Source: Stenotrophomonas maltophilia (GTDB taxonomy: Bacteria > Pseudomonadota > Gammaproteobacteria > Xanthomonadales > Xanthomonadaceae). From it: a DNA stretch of 64,000 nt. The stretch covers positions 1,633,283 through 1,697,282 of the forward strand of contig FOZF01000001.1 in NCBI GenBank assembly GCA_900113425.1, written 5' to 3'. The position numbers were made by a program, and so were the translations under genes. Every line of letters begins with the position of its first letter. Within the stretch, counting starts at the first letter, position 1. The notes under the pieces were generated by a model. That model did not search any database. It was not told where the DNA came from and saw only the letters and a program-made list of their open reading frames with translations. Shown one piece after another: positions 42,026 through 50,012 of this stretch.

Positions 42026-42802
42026 ATGTCCCTGCGCGTGTCCCTGCTGATTCCCCTGCTGCTCTGCGCCCCGCTGGCGTACGCGCAGGATGCATCCGAA
42101 CTGGCGGCGATGTCCTCGCCCTGGAGCGGCAGCGGCGGCGAGCTCGGCTTCGCCTCGGCACGCGGCAACAGCAGCACCGAGAGCTTCAACGGCCGCCTGC
42201 GCCTGCGCTACACCGACGGTGACTGGGTGCACAGCATGGACCTGTTCGGCCTGCGTTCCAGCTCCAAGGTCACCGAGACCAACGACGATGGCACCACCAC
42301 CCGCCGCAACAACACCACCGCCAACCGCTACACCGGCAGTGCCGGCAGCGCGCTGCAGCTGGGCGAGCACCGCCAGCTGACCGCCACGGTGCGTACCGAG
42401 CGCGATGACTTCGCCACCTATGACCGCCAGAGCTCGTTCGGTCTGGGTTACGGCACCCGTCTGTGGAGTACCGAGCGCTTCTATTTCGATGCCCAGGTCG
42501 GCCCCGGTGTCCGCCGCACCCACAGCACCGAGGATGATCGCACCCGTACCGGGCTGATCGGTCGTGGCCTGTTCGACATGAAGTACTCGCTTACCGAGAA
42601 CACCGATCTGGTCAACACGCTGCTGGTCGAATCGGGGTCGTACAACACCTTCGGCCAGAACGATTTCGGCCTGTCGGTGAGCATGAATGAACACCTGGCC
42701 TTGAAAGCCGGCTGGCAGGCCCGCTACAACAGCGACGTCGCGGTGGACAAGCGCAAGACCGATACGCTGACCACCATGAACGTGGTCTACAAGTTCAAAT
42801 AA
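42026..42802 (+). CDS. DUF481 (YdiY-like) outer-membrane protein
   Basis: This 258-residue protein has a signal peptide (MSLRVSLLIPLLLCAPLAYA). The DUF481 pattern follows, with GELGFASARGNSSTESFNGR, YFDAQVGPGVRRTHS and LALKAGWQARYNSDVA and a terminal VYKFK strand. A beta-barrel is expected; the function is unknown. GGAG lies 9-12 bp before ATG 42026. Confidence 0.9.
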   Translation: MSLRVSLLIPLLLCAPLAYAQDASELAAMSSPWSGSGGELGFASARGNSSTESFNGRLRLRYTDGDWVHSMDLFGLRSSSKVTETNDDGTTTRRNNTTANRYTGSAGSALQLGEHRQLTATVRTERDDFATYDRQSSFGLGYGTRLWSTERFYFDAQVGPGVRRTHSTEDDRTRTGLIGRGLFDMKYSLTENTDLVNTLLVESGSYNTFGQNDFGLSVSMNEHLALKAGWQARYNSDVAVDKRKTDTLTTMNVVYKFK

Positions 42803-42803
42803 G

Positions 42804-42832
42804 CGAAACGGGCGCCTGGCGCCCGTTTTCGT
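42804..42832. terminator. Bidirectional terminator between the DUF481 gene and hemC
   Basis: GAAACGGGCGC pairs with GCGCCCGTTTTC and is flanked by T-rich sequence after the stem on the plus strand. It separates the convergent genes. Confidence 0.8.
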
Positions 42833-42870
42833 TTCTGTTCCGTAGCGCCTGGCCGAGGGAACCGGCCGGG

Positions 42871-43782
42871 TCAGGCGTTCAGCAGCTCACCCGCACCCCC
42901 ATCGAGCAGCCTCTGCGCCACGCGCTGGCCCAGCGCGTCCGGGTCGCTGGCCGGGCCCACGGCTTCGGCGCGCACCGCACGGCCATCGGTGGCGCTGCCG
43001 ACCAGCCCCTGCAGGTGCAGGTCCTGCCCCTGCCACTGCGCGATCGCCGCCACCGGCACATGGCAGCTGCCATGCAGCGCGCGGTTCATTGCCCGCTCCG
43101 CTTCCACGCAGGCGCGTGTCGCGGCGTCATCGAGCGCAGCGAACAAGGCCATCAGCGGCGCATTGCTGCCGTCGCACTCCACGGCCACGGCGCCCTGCGC
43201 CGGCGCCGGCAGCCAGTGCGGCGGCTGCAGGCGCAGCACGATCCGATCACCCAGTCCCAGGCGCTCCAGCCCGGCAACGGCCAGCACGATGGCGTCGTAG
43301 CCACCGTTGTCGAGCTTGGCCAAGCGCGTATTGACGTTGCCACGCAGGTCCAGCAGTTCCAGATCCGGGCGCAGCGCACGCAGCTGGGCCTGGCGGCGCA
43401 GCGAGGACGTGCCGACGCGCGCGCCGATGGGCAACGCATCAAGCGAGGCATAGAGGTTGGAGACGAAGCCGTCGGCCGGGTCATGACGGGGCAACATGGC
43501 CGGCAGCACGAACGGCGCATCCAGTTCCATCGGCACATCCTTCAGCGAATGCACGGCGCAGTCCGCGTCGCCGCGCAGGATGGCCAGCTCCAGTTCCTTC
43601 AGGAACAGGCCCTTGCCACCGATGGCGGCCAGCGAGCGGTCCAGCACTTCATCGCCGCGCGTGCTCATCGGGACCAGTTCCACGTGCAGGCCGGGATGGG
43701 CCTGGCGGAGGCGGTCGGCGACGTGTTCGCTCTGCCAGAGGGCGAGCGGGCTCTTGCGGGTGGCGATGCGGACGGTTTCCAT
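42871..43782 (-). CDS. hemC: Hydroxymethylbilane synthase (porphobilinogen deaminase)
   Basis: This 303-residue enzyme polymerises four porphobilinogens in haem synthesis. [38 protein letters not shown] and the cofactor-attachment loop GSCHVPVAA (dipyrromethane Cys) are present. The start [11 protein letters not shown] is family-standard. The algZ-algR-hemC order is conserved from Pseudomonas, but 571 bp of repeat-rich DNA separates algR from hemC here. Confidence 0.96.
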   Translation of the reverse strand: METVRIATRKSPLALWQSEHVADRLRQAHPGLHVELVPMSTRGDEVLDRSLAAIGGKGLFLKELELAILRGDADCAVHSLKDVPMELDAPFVLPAMLPRHDPADGFVSNLYASLDALPIGARVGTSSLRRQAQLRALRPDLELLDLRGNVNTRLAKLDNGGYDAIVLAVAGLERLGLGDRIVLRLQPPHWLPAPAQGAVAVECDGSNAPLMALFAALDDAATRACVEAERAMNRALHGSCHVPVAAIAQWQGQDLHLQGLVGSATDGRAVRAEAVGPASDPDALGQRVAQRLLDGGAGELLNA

Positions 43783-43873
43783 CCGGTCATTATCGCGCCT
43801 TCGGCGCGGATACGGCCAACGGCGGAGCCCCTCGTGGCTGGCTGGGGACAAGATTGAAGCAACAGCCGTGCTT

Positions 43874-43979
43874 GGCCGGGCGGGGTGGGCTGCGCAGGGG
43901 CCGCTGCAAGTACGTCCATGTAAGCTCGGTCGCCGCATCCATGCGGCTCACGCCCCTGCGCAACCCACCCCGCCCGGCC
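43874..43979 (-). repeat. Junction-type palindrome A
   Basis: Outer arms of 28 bp (43874-43901 and 43952-43979, one mismatch) enclose two small hairpins. Read on the minus strand these are GCCGC-ATGGAT-GCGGC then TAC-ATGGAC-GTA, joined by GACCGAGCT. The predicted fold is a three-way junction. Confidence 0.85.
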
Positions 43980-44056
43980 TCTGACAGTTTTCGTGTGCGC
44001 CAGCCACGGAAGATCAAAGAAAGAAGTAGAAGCAGAAGCAACAGCCGGCGGCTCCC

Positions 44057-44097
44057 GGGGTCAGATTCCTTTTCCTGCGGAAAAGGAATCTGACCCC
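44057..44097. repeat. REP-like 19-bp perfect inverted repeat
   Basis: GGGGTCAGATTCCTTTTCC is followed by TGC and its exact reverse complement. Hairpins starting GGGGTCAG are, to my recollection, frequent in xanthomonads and linked to REP-associated tyrosine transposases; no such transposase gene is in the window. Confidence 0.85.
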
Positions 44098-44153
44098 TCT
44101 CTTCCACCCGATAACACCAACGCTATTGCCGTCCGTCACCGGGAAATTCGCGA

Positions 44154-44259
44154 GGGTGAGTCGGGATGACCGGGCGGGACCGTTGGCGCCATGGATGGCG
44201 CCATCGAGCCCCCATGGATGGGTTCACGGCGTGTCTCGCCCGCCCGTCCCGACTCACCC
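44154..44259 (+). repeat. Junction-type palindrome B
   Basis: Outer arms 44154-44178 and 44239-44259 (13 bp plus 8 bp, with a small bulge) enclose GGCGCC-ATGGAT-GGCGCC and CCC-ATGGAT-GGG, joined by ATCGAGCC. The layout equals palindrome A in opposite orientation, but the outer stem sequence is unrelated. Confidence 0.85.
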
Positions 44260-44353
44260 AACACGCAACAGCTCAGAGCCGAACACAACCTGCAGTTGCT
44301 GTTGCTTCAGACGTTGCCCGCAAGCAGTCGCGGCCGCAGGCCGCGCCGGACAC

Positions 44354-45085
44354 TCACAGATGCCGCAGTTCCTGCTTCAGCGTCGCCACACAGCGACGGC
44401 TGACCTCCAGCGGCTGCTTGCCATGCCGCAGCACCGCCTGCACCTGCCCGCCCACGCCACGACGCAGTTCCACCAGTTCGTGCCGCGCCACCAGACAATT
44501 GCGGTGGATGCGCACGAAGCGGCTGGCGAATTCCTCCTCCAGCGACTTCAGCGACTCCTCGATCAGGTCCTCACCACGCGCGTGGTGCACCACCACGTAC
44601 TTTTCCTCGGCCTGCAGGTAATGGATGTCATCCAGTGGAATCAGCCGCAGGCTGCCCCGCAGCCGGGCGCACAGCATGCTGCGTGCCTGTTGCCCCGCGT
44701 CGTGCTGTGGCTGCCCCCCACGCCCGGCCAGGAAGGTCCGTGCGCGCGCGATGGCCGCTGCCAGCCGCTCGGCACGCACCGGCTTCATCAGGTAGTCGAT
44801 GGCCGCCGCTTCGAATGCCGACAGTGCATGCGCGTCATAGGCCGTGCAGAACACCACCGCCGGGCGTGGCTCGAAGCTGGCCAGGTGACGGGCCGCTTCC
44901 AGTCCATCCAGTCCGGGCATCGCGATGTCCAGCAGCACCAGGTCCGGCTGCAGTTCCGCGCAGGCGTGCAGGGCCTGCTCGCCGTTACCGGCCTCGGCCA
45001 CCACGTCCACCCCCTCCTGCGCGGCCAGCAGGCTGCGCAGGCGCTCGCGCGCCAGCGGTTCGTCATCGGCGATGACTACCCTCAC
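44354..45085 (-). CDS. algR: LytTR-family response regulator AlgR
   Basis: This 243-residue regulator has a receiver domain (VVIADDEPLARERL, phosphoacceptor in LVLLDIAMPG, CTAYD, MKPV) and a C-terminal LytTR DNA-binding domain (LIPLDDIHYLQAEEKYVVVH, FVRIHRNCLVARHEL). AlgR controls type IV pili, exopolysaccharide and virulence in Pseudomonas; xanthomonad roles are less defined. The paired kinase gene ends 10 bp upstream and hemC lies downstream, the classic neighbourhood. Confidence 0.92.
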   Translation of the reverse strand: MRVVIADDEPLARERLRSLLAAQEGVDVVAEAGNGEQALHACAELQPDLVLLDIAMPGLDGLEAARHLASFEPRPAVVFCTAYDAHALSAFEAAAIDYLMKPVRAERLAAAIARARTFLAGRGGQPQHDAGQQARSMLCARLRGSLRLIPLDDIHYLQAEEKYVVVHHARGEDLIEESLKSLEEEFASRFVRIHRNCLVARHELVELRRGVGGQVQAVLRHGKQPLEVSRRCVATLKQELRHL

Positions 45086-45095
45086 GATCGTTCCC

Positions 45096-46139
45096 TCACT
45101 GGATCGGCACCGTCACCTGGCAGGCATAGTAGCCCTCGCTCCAGCCGGCCGTCATCCGTGCGGCACTGCCGAAGCGCCACGCCAGGCGATGACCGATGCT
45201 GTGCTGGGCATGCCCGGCGCCGCGTGCCAGGGCCAGCCCCGGCATCTGTGGATCGGGAGCGGGATTGCGTACGCGGATGTGCAGCTCGTTGCCTTCGCGT
45301 GCCACATGCAGCTCGACGGTGCCACCTTCCGGCAACCGCGAAATGCCATGCAGCACCGCGTTTTCCACCAGTGGCTGCAACACCAGCCGCGGCAGCGGCT
45401 GCTCCCACGGCAGCGGCTCGTCACGCTGCCAATGCACCTGCAGGCGCTCTCCCAGGCGCAGCGACTCGATCGACAGGTAACGCTCGGCCAGCTCGCACTC
45501 GGCCTGCAGGGTGGAATCTCCATCGCCCGCTCCCAGCGCCGCGCGGAACAGATCGGACAGATCCAGCACGGCGCGTTCGGCCACCGCCGGATCGCGATGC
45601 AGCAGGCTGGCGATCAGATTCATGCTGTTGAACAGGAAATGCGGCCGGATCCGGGCCTGCAGTGCGTCGGCCTGTGCACGTGCGTTGGCCTGCACCTGCG
45701 CGGCCCAGCGGTCGCTGACGTAGAAGTAGCGCAGGGCCAACGCGCTGATCAGTGCGCTGGTGGCCGCACTGCCAAGGGTGAAGCGCCAGAAGCTGATGCC
45801 ACGGGCGAAGCTGTCGCCCAGCACGGCATACAGCGCGTGGATGATGCCCGCGCAGACCACGGCGATCAGCGCCGCCAGTGCGATCGCCGCAGCGGCGCCC
45901 AGCAGCGGTGGCAGCCTCGACAGCGCCTGCCGCAGCATGCACAGGCTGGCGGTCACCGCCAGCGCCAGCCAGAGTGCGAAACCGCTGGCTGAGAGCAGCT
46001 CGCCCACCGTCCAGTGACGGCTGCCATCGGGGGCCAGGGCCAGCAGCACCACCACCAGCTCGGCCAGGCCGAGCATCGCCGCCAGCCGCCGCAGGCGGCA
46101 CAGTTCCGGCATCCAGGGAGGCGTGCTGGCCGGCGACAT
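45096..46139 (-). CDS. algZ: AlgZ/FimS-type sensor histidine kinase
   Basis: This 347-residue kinase has four membrane segments (LAAMLGLAELVVVLLAL, LSASGFALWLALAVTASLCM, LGAAAAIALAALIAVVCAGI, FTLGSAATSALISALALRYF) and a His_kinase domain (ARIRPHFLFNSMNLIASLL, phospho-His in RPHFLFN). The ATPase region shows LQPLVENAVLHGIS and the degenerate HSIGHRL. It should phosphorylate AlgR. Confidence 0.9.
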   Translation of the reverse strand: MSPASTPPWMPELCRLRRLAAMLGLAELVVVLLALAPDGSRHWTVGELLSASGFALWLALAVTASLCMLRQALSRLPPLLGAAAAIALAALIAVVCAGIIHALYAVLGDSFARGISFWRFTLGSAATSALISALALRYFYVSDRWAAQVQANARAQADALQARIRPHFLFNSMNLIASLLHRDPAVAERAVLDLSDLFRAALGAGDGDSTLQAECELAERYLSIESLRLGERLQVHWQRDEPLPWEQPLPRLVLQPLVENAVLHGISRLPEGGTVELHVAREGNELHIRVRNPAPDPQMPGLALARGAGHAQHSIGHRLAWRFGSAARMTAGWSEGYYACQVTVPIQ

Positions 46140-46142
46140 GGG

Positions 46143-46802
46143 TCAGGCGACGCCCAGGCGTTCCTGCAGCCAGTCACCCAGGGCATCGATCTCCTCGGCA
46201 CAGACCTGGTGCGCCATCGGGTAGCTGTGCCACTGCACCTGCAGGCCCAGCGCACGCAGCGCCTGCGCGCTGTGTGCGGCTACCGCCTGCGGAATGACCG
46301 GGTCGCCGCTGCCGTGGGCCATGAACACCGGCACGTCCACTGCGGCGGCCACTCGCTCGGCGCTGTCCGCGTCGGGCAGGTAGGTCGACAGCGCGATCAG
46401 CCCGGCCAGCGGCGCCGTACGCGACAACGCGGCGGTAAGGATGATCGCGCCCCCCTGCGAGAAGCCGGCCAGGAAGATCTGCTCCGGCGCGATGCCCCGC
46501 TCGATCTCACGGGCGATCAAGGCCTCCACCTGGGCCACCGATTCGCGCACACCGGCCATGTCGGCGCGGGAACGGAAATCCATGCCGACGATGTCGTACC
46601 AGCCGCGCATCGGCACGCCGTTGTTGATCGTGATCGGCCGCACCGGGGCGTGCGGGAACACGAAGCGCAGCGCCGGCCAGTGCGGACGCACCAGCTCCGG
46701 AACGATCGGGGCGAAGTCATGGCCATCGGCGCCGAGGCCGTGCAGCCAGATCACCGACCACTGCGGCGAGGCGCCGGTTTCCTGTTCCACCGTTTGCAGC
46801 AT
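46143..46802 (-). CDS. Alpha/beta-hydrolase carboxylesterase/phospholipase family
   Basis: This 219-residue hydrolase of the phospholipase/carboxylesterase family has the nucleophile elbow GFSQGGAI, an oxyanion segment WLHGLGADGHDF, the acid in AHGSGDPVIP and the His in YPMAHQVCAEEI. It is cytosolic, with likely acyl-ester substrates. It ends 3 bp before the algZ start, so it may be cotranscribed with algZR. Confidence 0.93.
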   Translation of the reverse strand: MLQTVEQETGASPQWSVIWLHGLGADGHDFAPIVPELVRPHWPALRFVFPHAPVRPITINNGVPMRGWYDIVGMDFRSRADMAGVRESVAQVEALIAREIERGIAPEQIFLAGFSQGGAIILTAALSRTAPLAGLIALSTYLPDADSAERVAAAVDVPVFMAHGSGDPVIPQAVAAHSAQALRALGLQVQWHSYPMAHQVCAEEIDALGDWLQERLGVA

Positions 46803-46852
46803 GTTGCGGCTCCTTCAGATGCGAGCCGCATTATGCCGCCGGTGTGGGGCGA

Positions 46853-48778
46853 TCAGTACAGCGGTGGCTGTTCGGCCGCTTCCCGGCGCAGCTGCGCGGC
46901 GCGTACCAGCACCGGCGGCGGAATGTTCTCCTCGGGGATGTCGAGCAGGCCCAGCCGGTGCAGGAACGCACCGGGACCGCGCGACGAGGTCAGTGCGACC
47001 ACCGGGATGGCCAGCACCATGCCGATCACTACCGGCGCCATCCATGCCGCCAGCGACGGCGAGACCAGCCAGGCCAGCACGCCCATGAAGGCGCCGAACA
47101 CGCCCAGGCCGCCGTAGCCGCGCACCAGCGCCATCCAGGAAATGCCACCGTCGTCGCGCTGCTGCGCGTCCCACCCCGAATCGCGTCCGGACAGCACTTC
47201 GGCCACGCCGCGGGACTGCACATACATGACCACCGGCGCCATCAGTGCCGCCAGCACGGTCTCCACCAGCATCGACACGAAGGCACGGAACGCACCGCCG
47301 CAGCCACGGCGATCCACCGGGTCCAGCAGCATCGCCAGGTAGCCCAGCACCTTGGGCATCAGCAGTACCGCCATGGTGGCGGCGAACAGGCGCACTACCT
47401 GCTGCTCGTCCTGCGCGCGCCAGTACACGCCGGGCGCCAGATGCAGCACGGCATTGAAGTCGATGCCTTCCTGGAACAGCGGGATGGCGATGCCGATCAG
47501 CATCAGCATCGCCCACATGGGCGCAGTGAAGTAGTGGCCGATGCCGATCAGCATGTGCATGCGGCTGATCCAGTGCAGGCCGCGGCTGCCGACCACCTTG
47601 CCGTGCTGCAGGTTGCCCTGGCACCAGCGGCGGTCGCGCACCAGCAGGTCGGTCAGGGTCGGCGGGCCCTCCTCATAGCTGCCGCCCAGGTACGGCACCA
47701 TGTGCGCAGCCCAGCCGCCGCGCCGCATCAGCGCGGCTTCGACGAAGTCGTGGCTGAGCACGTGGCCGCCGAACGGCTTGCGCCCGGGCAGCGACGGCAG
47801 GCCGGCATGGTCGGCGAAGGCACGGGTGCGGATGATGGCGTTGTGGCCCCAGTAATTGCTTTCAGCGCCGTGCCACCAGGCCACGCCCCGGGCGATCACC
47901 GGCCCGTAGACGCGGCCGCCGAACTGCTGCATGCGGGCGAACAGCGTGCGTCCGCCGATCACCGACGGCAGGGTCTGGATCAGGCCGACGTCAGCGTTGT
48001 GTTCCATGCCGGCCACCAGGCGCACGATACTGTCGCCGGTCATCAGGCTGTCGGCGTCCAGAATCAGCATCTGCGGGTAGGCCCCGCCGAAGCGCCGCAC
48101 CCAGTCGGCGATGTTGCCCGCCTTGCGGCCGCTGTTGTCGCCACGACGGCGGTAGAACAGCCGCACGCGGCCGTCGGGCACCTGCTCGCGGAGCTCGGCA
48201 AAGACCTGCTCTTCGGCCCGCGCGATATCGTCACGGCGGGTATCACTGAGCACGAAGAAGTCGAAACGCTCCAGCTGGCCGGTGGCCGCTACCGATTCGT
48301 AGATCGCACGCAGGCCGGCCAGCAGCCGGCGCGGATCCTCGTTGTAGGTCGGCATCAGCAGCGCCGTGCGGCTGTGCACGGTGGGCAGCGGCTTGTCCGG
48401 ATCGATGCCGAGGCGATAGCCACGGTCGAACACGGCGGTGAGGAAGCCTGCCACCGCGCTGGCAAACGACAGCGCGATCCAGGCGAACAGGCCCACGAAC
48501 AGCACCAGCAGGCAGGCTTCGAGCACGCTGATGCCGTTGACCGACAACACCCGCCACATCATCCGGGTGGCCGCTGCGGTCATCACCAGCGTGCCGCCCA
48601 GGATGTACAGCCGACGCAGGCCGATCAGGCGTGGCGAGGTACGGTGCCGGCGCACCCTGAGCTGCCCTTCGCGCAGGGTCTGCTCGGGCATCGGCAAGGG
48701 CACTTCGGCAGGCAGCAGCGCCCAGCCGGCGTCAGGCCCGGGCGATTCCGCCTCCGCATGGATGGTCTGCACCCCCAT
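46853..48778 (-). CDS. opgH: Periplasmic glucan glucosyltransferase OpgH/MdoH
   Basis: This 641-residue membrane glycosyltransferase makes the linear backbone of osmoregulated periplasmic glucans from UDP-glucose. Family-2 motifs are [25 protein letters not shown] and [12 protein letters not shown]. Several helices lie N- and C-terminal ([22 protein letters not shown] region, [19 protein letters not shown]). No opgG is adjacent, although it is usually next to opgH in enterics. Confidence 0.94.
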   Translation of the reverse strand: MGVQTIHAEAESPGPDAGWALLPAEVPLPMPEQTLREGQLRVRRHRTSPRLIGLRRLYILGGTLVMTAAATRMMWRVLSVNGISVLEACLLVLFVGLFAWIALSFASAVAGFLTAVFDRGYRLGIDPDKPLPTVHSRTALLMPTYNEDPRRLLAGLRAIYESVAATGQLERFDFFVLSDTRRDDIARAEEQVFAELREQVPDGRVRLFYRRRGDNSGRKAGNIADWVRRFGGAYPQMLILDADSLMTGDSIVRLVAGMEHNADVGLIQTLPSVIGGRTLFARMQQFGGRVYGPVIARGVAWWHGAESNYWGHNAIIRTRAFADHAGLPSLPGRKPFGGHVLSHDFVEAALMRRGGWAAHMVPYLGGSYEEGPPTLTDLLVRDRRWCQGNLQHGKVVGSRGLHWISRMHMLIGIGHYFTAPMWAMLMLIGIAIPLFQEGIDFNAVLHLAPGVYWRAQDEQQVVRLFAATMAVLLMPKVLGYLAMLLDPVDRRGCGGAFRAFVSMLVETVLAALMAPVVMYVQSRGVAEVLSGRDSGWDAQQRDDGGISWMALVRGYGGLGVFGAFMGVLAWLVSPSLAAWMAPVVIGMVLAIPVVALTSSRGPGAFLHRLGLLDIPEENIPPPVLVRAAQLRREAAEQPPLY

Positions 48779-49160
48779 CGGCGCCTACTCCGCGCAGTCG
48801 GCATGGCCGGCCGTCCGGGCCAGGCTGCATGCACGAAGGTTCCCGGCGCGCCTTCCCGGCGCCCGCACTTGTCCTGGCTGCGTCGGCCTGAGGCCGCGCA
48901 GTCGCTGTCTGTCACTACCGGAACCCACACGATCTCCAACGGGGCGGAATCGAAAATGCGGCCCAGTCTAGGCCGCTACATGTAAGCCGGGTGCGAAGGC
49001 CTACGCCGGGATTTCTCCCCATTCAGCAAACAGCAGGCGAGGCTGCCGAAGGCCTGACAGATCGACCGCGATTGGATCGAGCAAAACGGGGGCTGCACAT
49101 CCCTCGGCGATCGCGCTGGCGACGGGGCCAACGCGATCGATCGTACTTCCGCGGTGGGCG
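48779..49160. other. Intergenic region upstream of opgH
   Basis: This 382-bp gap presumably carries the opgH promoter. It contains a short inverted repeat GCGGCC-N7-GGCCGC at 48958-48976. I see no RNA gene or credible coding frame. Confidence 0.4.
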
Positions 49161-49331
49161 TTACTCGTCCTGCAGGACGACGCCGGCCGCGTCCTGCAGC
49201 GCAGCGGTGCGCGCACGGTCCATCGCCACCGCCAGTTGCTGGCGGGCGAGCAGTTGTTGGGCCTGCACCACTTCGGGTGTGGGCAGAAGCACCGGTCCCG
49301 GTGCGTTTTCCGGTGTAGCGGGTGTGGTCAT
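49161..49331 (-). CDS. Small hypothetical protein
   Basis: This 56-residue frame begins MTTPATPENAPGPVLLPTPE and ends in a helical segment (QLLARQQLAVAMDRARTAAL). A clear GGAGG ribosome-binding site lies 5 bp before the ATG at 49331. It has no signal peptide or membrane helix. Its function is unknown and its coding status rests on the ribosome-binding site and codon texture. Confidence 0.55.
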   Translation of the reverse strand: MTTPATPENAPGPVLLPTPEVVQAQQLLARQQLAVAMDRARTAALQDAAGVVLQDE

Positions 49332-49546
49332 GCAACCTCCGTGGACATCCCCGCTGCCGCGCGGGTCCAACCGGGCGGCAGCGGAACTGCGCACCCTATC
49401 CTAAAAACAAGGCGGATGGGTGACGTGCAAGCCGGTGAGGCCTGCGCCCGCAAAGGGCACGTGTCACGTTCCAGGCACGCAGCACTGGATCCTGAATAGG
49501 CATTTCCGGTAGCATGAAAACGTTTTCTCACAGGGAAGTTCCTCCC

Positions 49547-49933
49547 ATGAATACCGTCGACCTCACCCAGTTCAGCCCCAAGTGGCAGTTCCGCTTCAAC
49601 TTCTACCGCCAGCACGGCGCGCCCAAGGAGCCCGGCTTCAAGCAGGCATGGCGGGCCCTGTCCTTCGGCGACCGCCTCAAGATCAACCTGAACATCTTTG
49701 CCCTGTTCTTCGGCCCCATCTACCTGCTGATCCTGGGCATGTGGCGCAAGGCGCTGGTGGTGATCGGCATCGCCATCGCCCTGGCGGCCATCACGATGTT
49801 CCTGCCCGAGATCGTCGGCCGCGCGGTGTTCATCGCGTTCAATGTCCTGGTGGCCTCCAGTACCAACTACAGCTATTACCTGGAAAAGGTGGAAGGCCGG
49901 ACCCGCTGGAACCCGTTTGAAGGAATGTTCTGA
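49547..49933 (+). CDS. DUF2628 small membrane protein
   Basis: This 128-residue protein has a soluble N-terminus (FSPKWQFRFNFYRQHGAP) and membrane segments INLNIFALFFGPIYLLILGMW, ALVVIGIAIALAAITMFLP and VFIAFNVLVASSTNYSYYL. The FGPIYLLILGMWRKA pattern is typical of DUF2628. Function unknown. Confidence 0.88.
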   Translation: MNTVDLTQFSPKWQFRFNFYRQHGAPKEPGFKQAWRALSFGDRLKINLNIFALFFGPIYLLILGMWRKALVVIGIAIALAAITMFLPEIVGRAVFIAFNVLVASSTNYSYYLEKVEGRTRWNPFEGMF

Positions 49934-49975
49934 GTCACTCAGACCTGCGCACGGATGCGCGGCAAGGATGCAACC

Positions 49976-50006
49976 GACGCCCGGCCCCCGCCGGGCGTCT
50001 TCGTTT
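49976..50006 (+). terminator. Terminator after the DUF2628 gene
   Basis: GACGCCCGGC pairs with GCCGGGCGTC around CCCC, followed by TTCGTTT. It sits between convergent genes. Confidence 0.8.
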
Positions 50007-50012
50007 CCGGCG

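Larger units (their letters stand above)
43783..44353. other. Repeat-rich gap between hemC and algR
   Basis: This 571-bp stretch holds two large junction-type palindromes and one REP-like hairpin. Three copies of GAAGCAACAGC (43856, 44035 and inverted at 44298) lie around them. No coding frame is credible. Confidence 0.7.

Noticed and set aside
40052-42802. A 916-codon frame running through the WYL regulator, lipoprotein and DUF481 genes
   Set aside because: Only its last 258 codons are protein-like; the DUF481 gene has its own start, signal peptide and ribosome-binding site.
44101-45631. A 501-codon plus-strand frame crossing the cruciform elements and algR/algZ
   Set aside because: It runs antisense to two certain genes and through palindromes, with compositionally biased translation.
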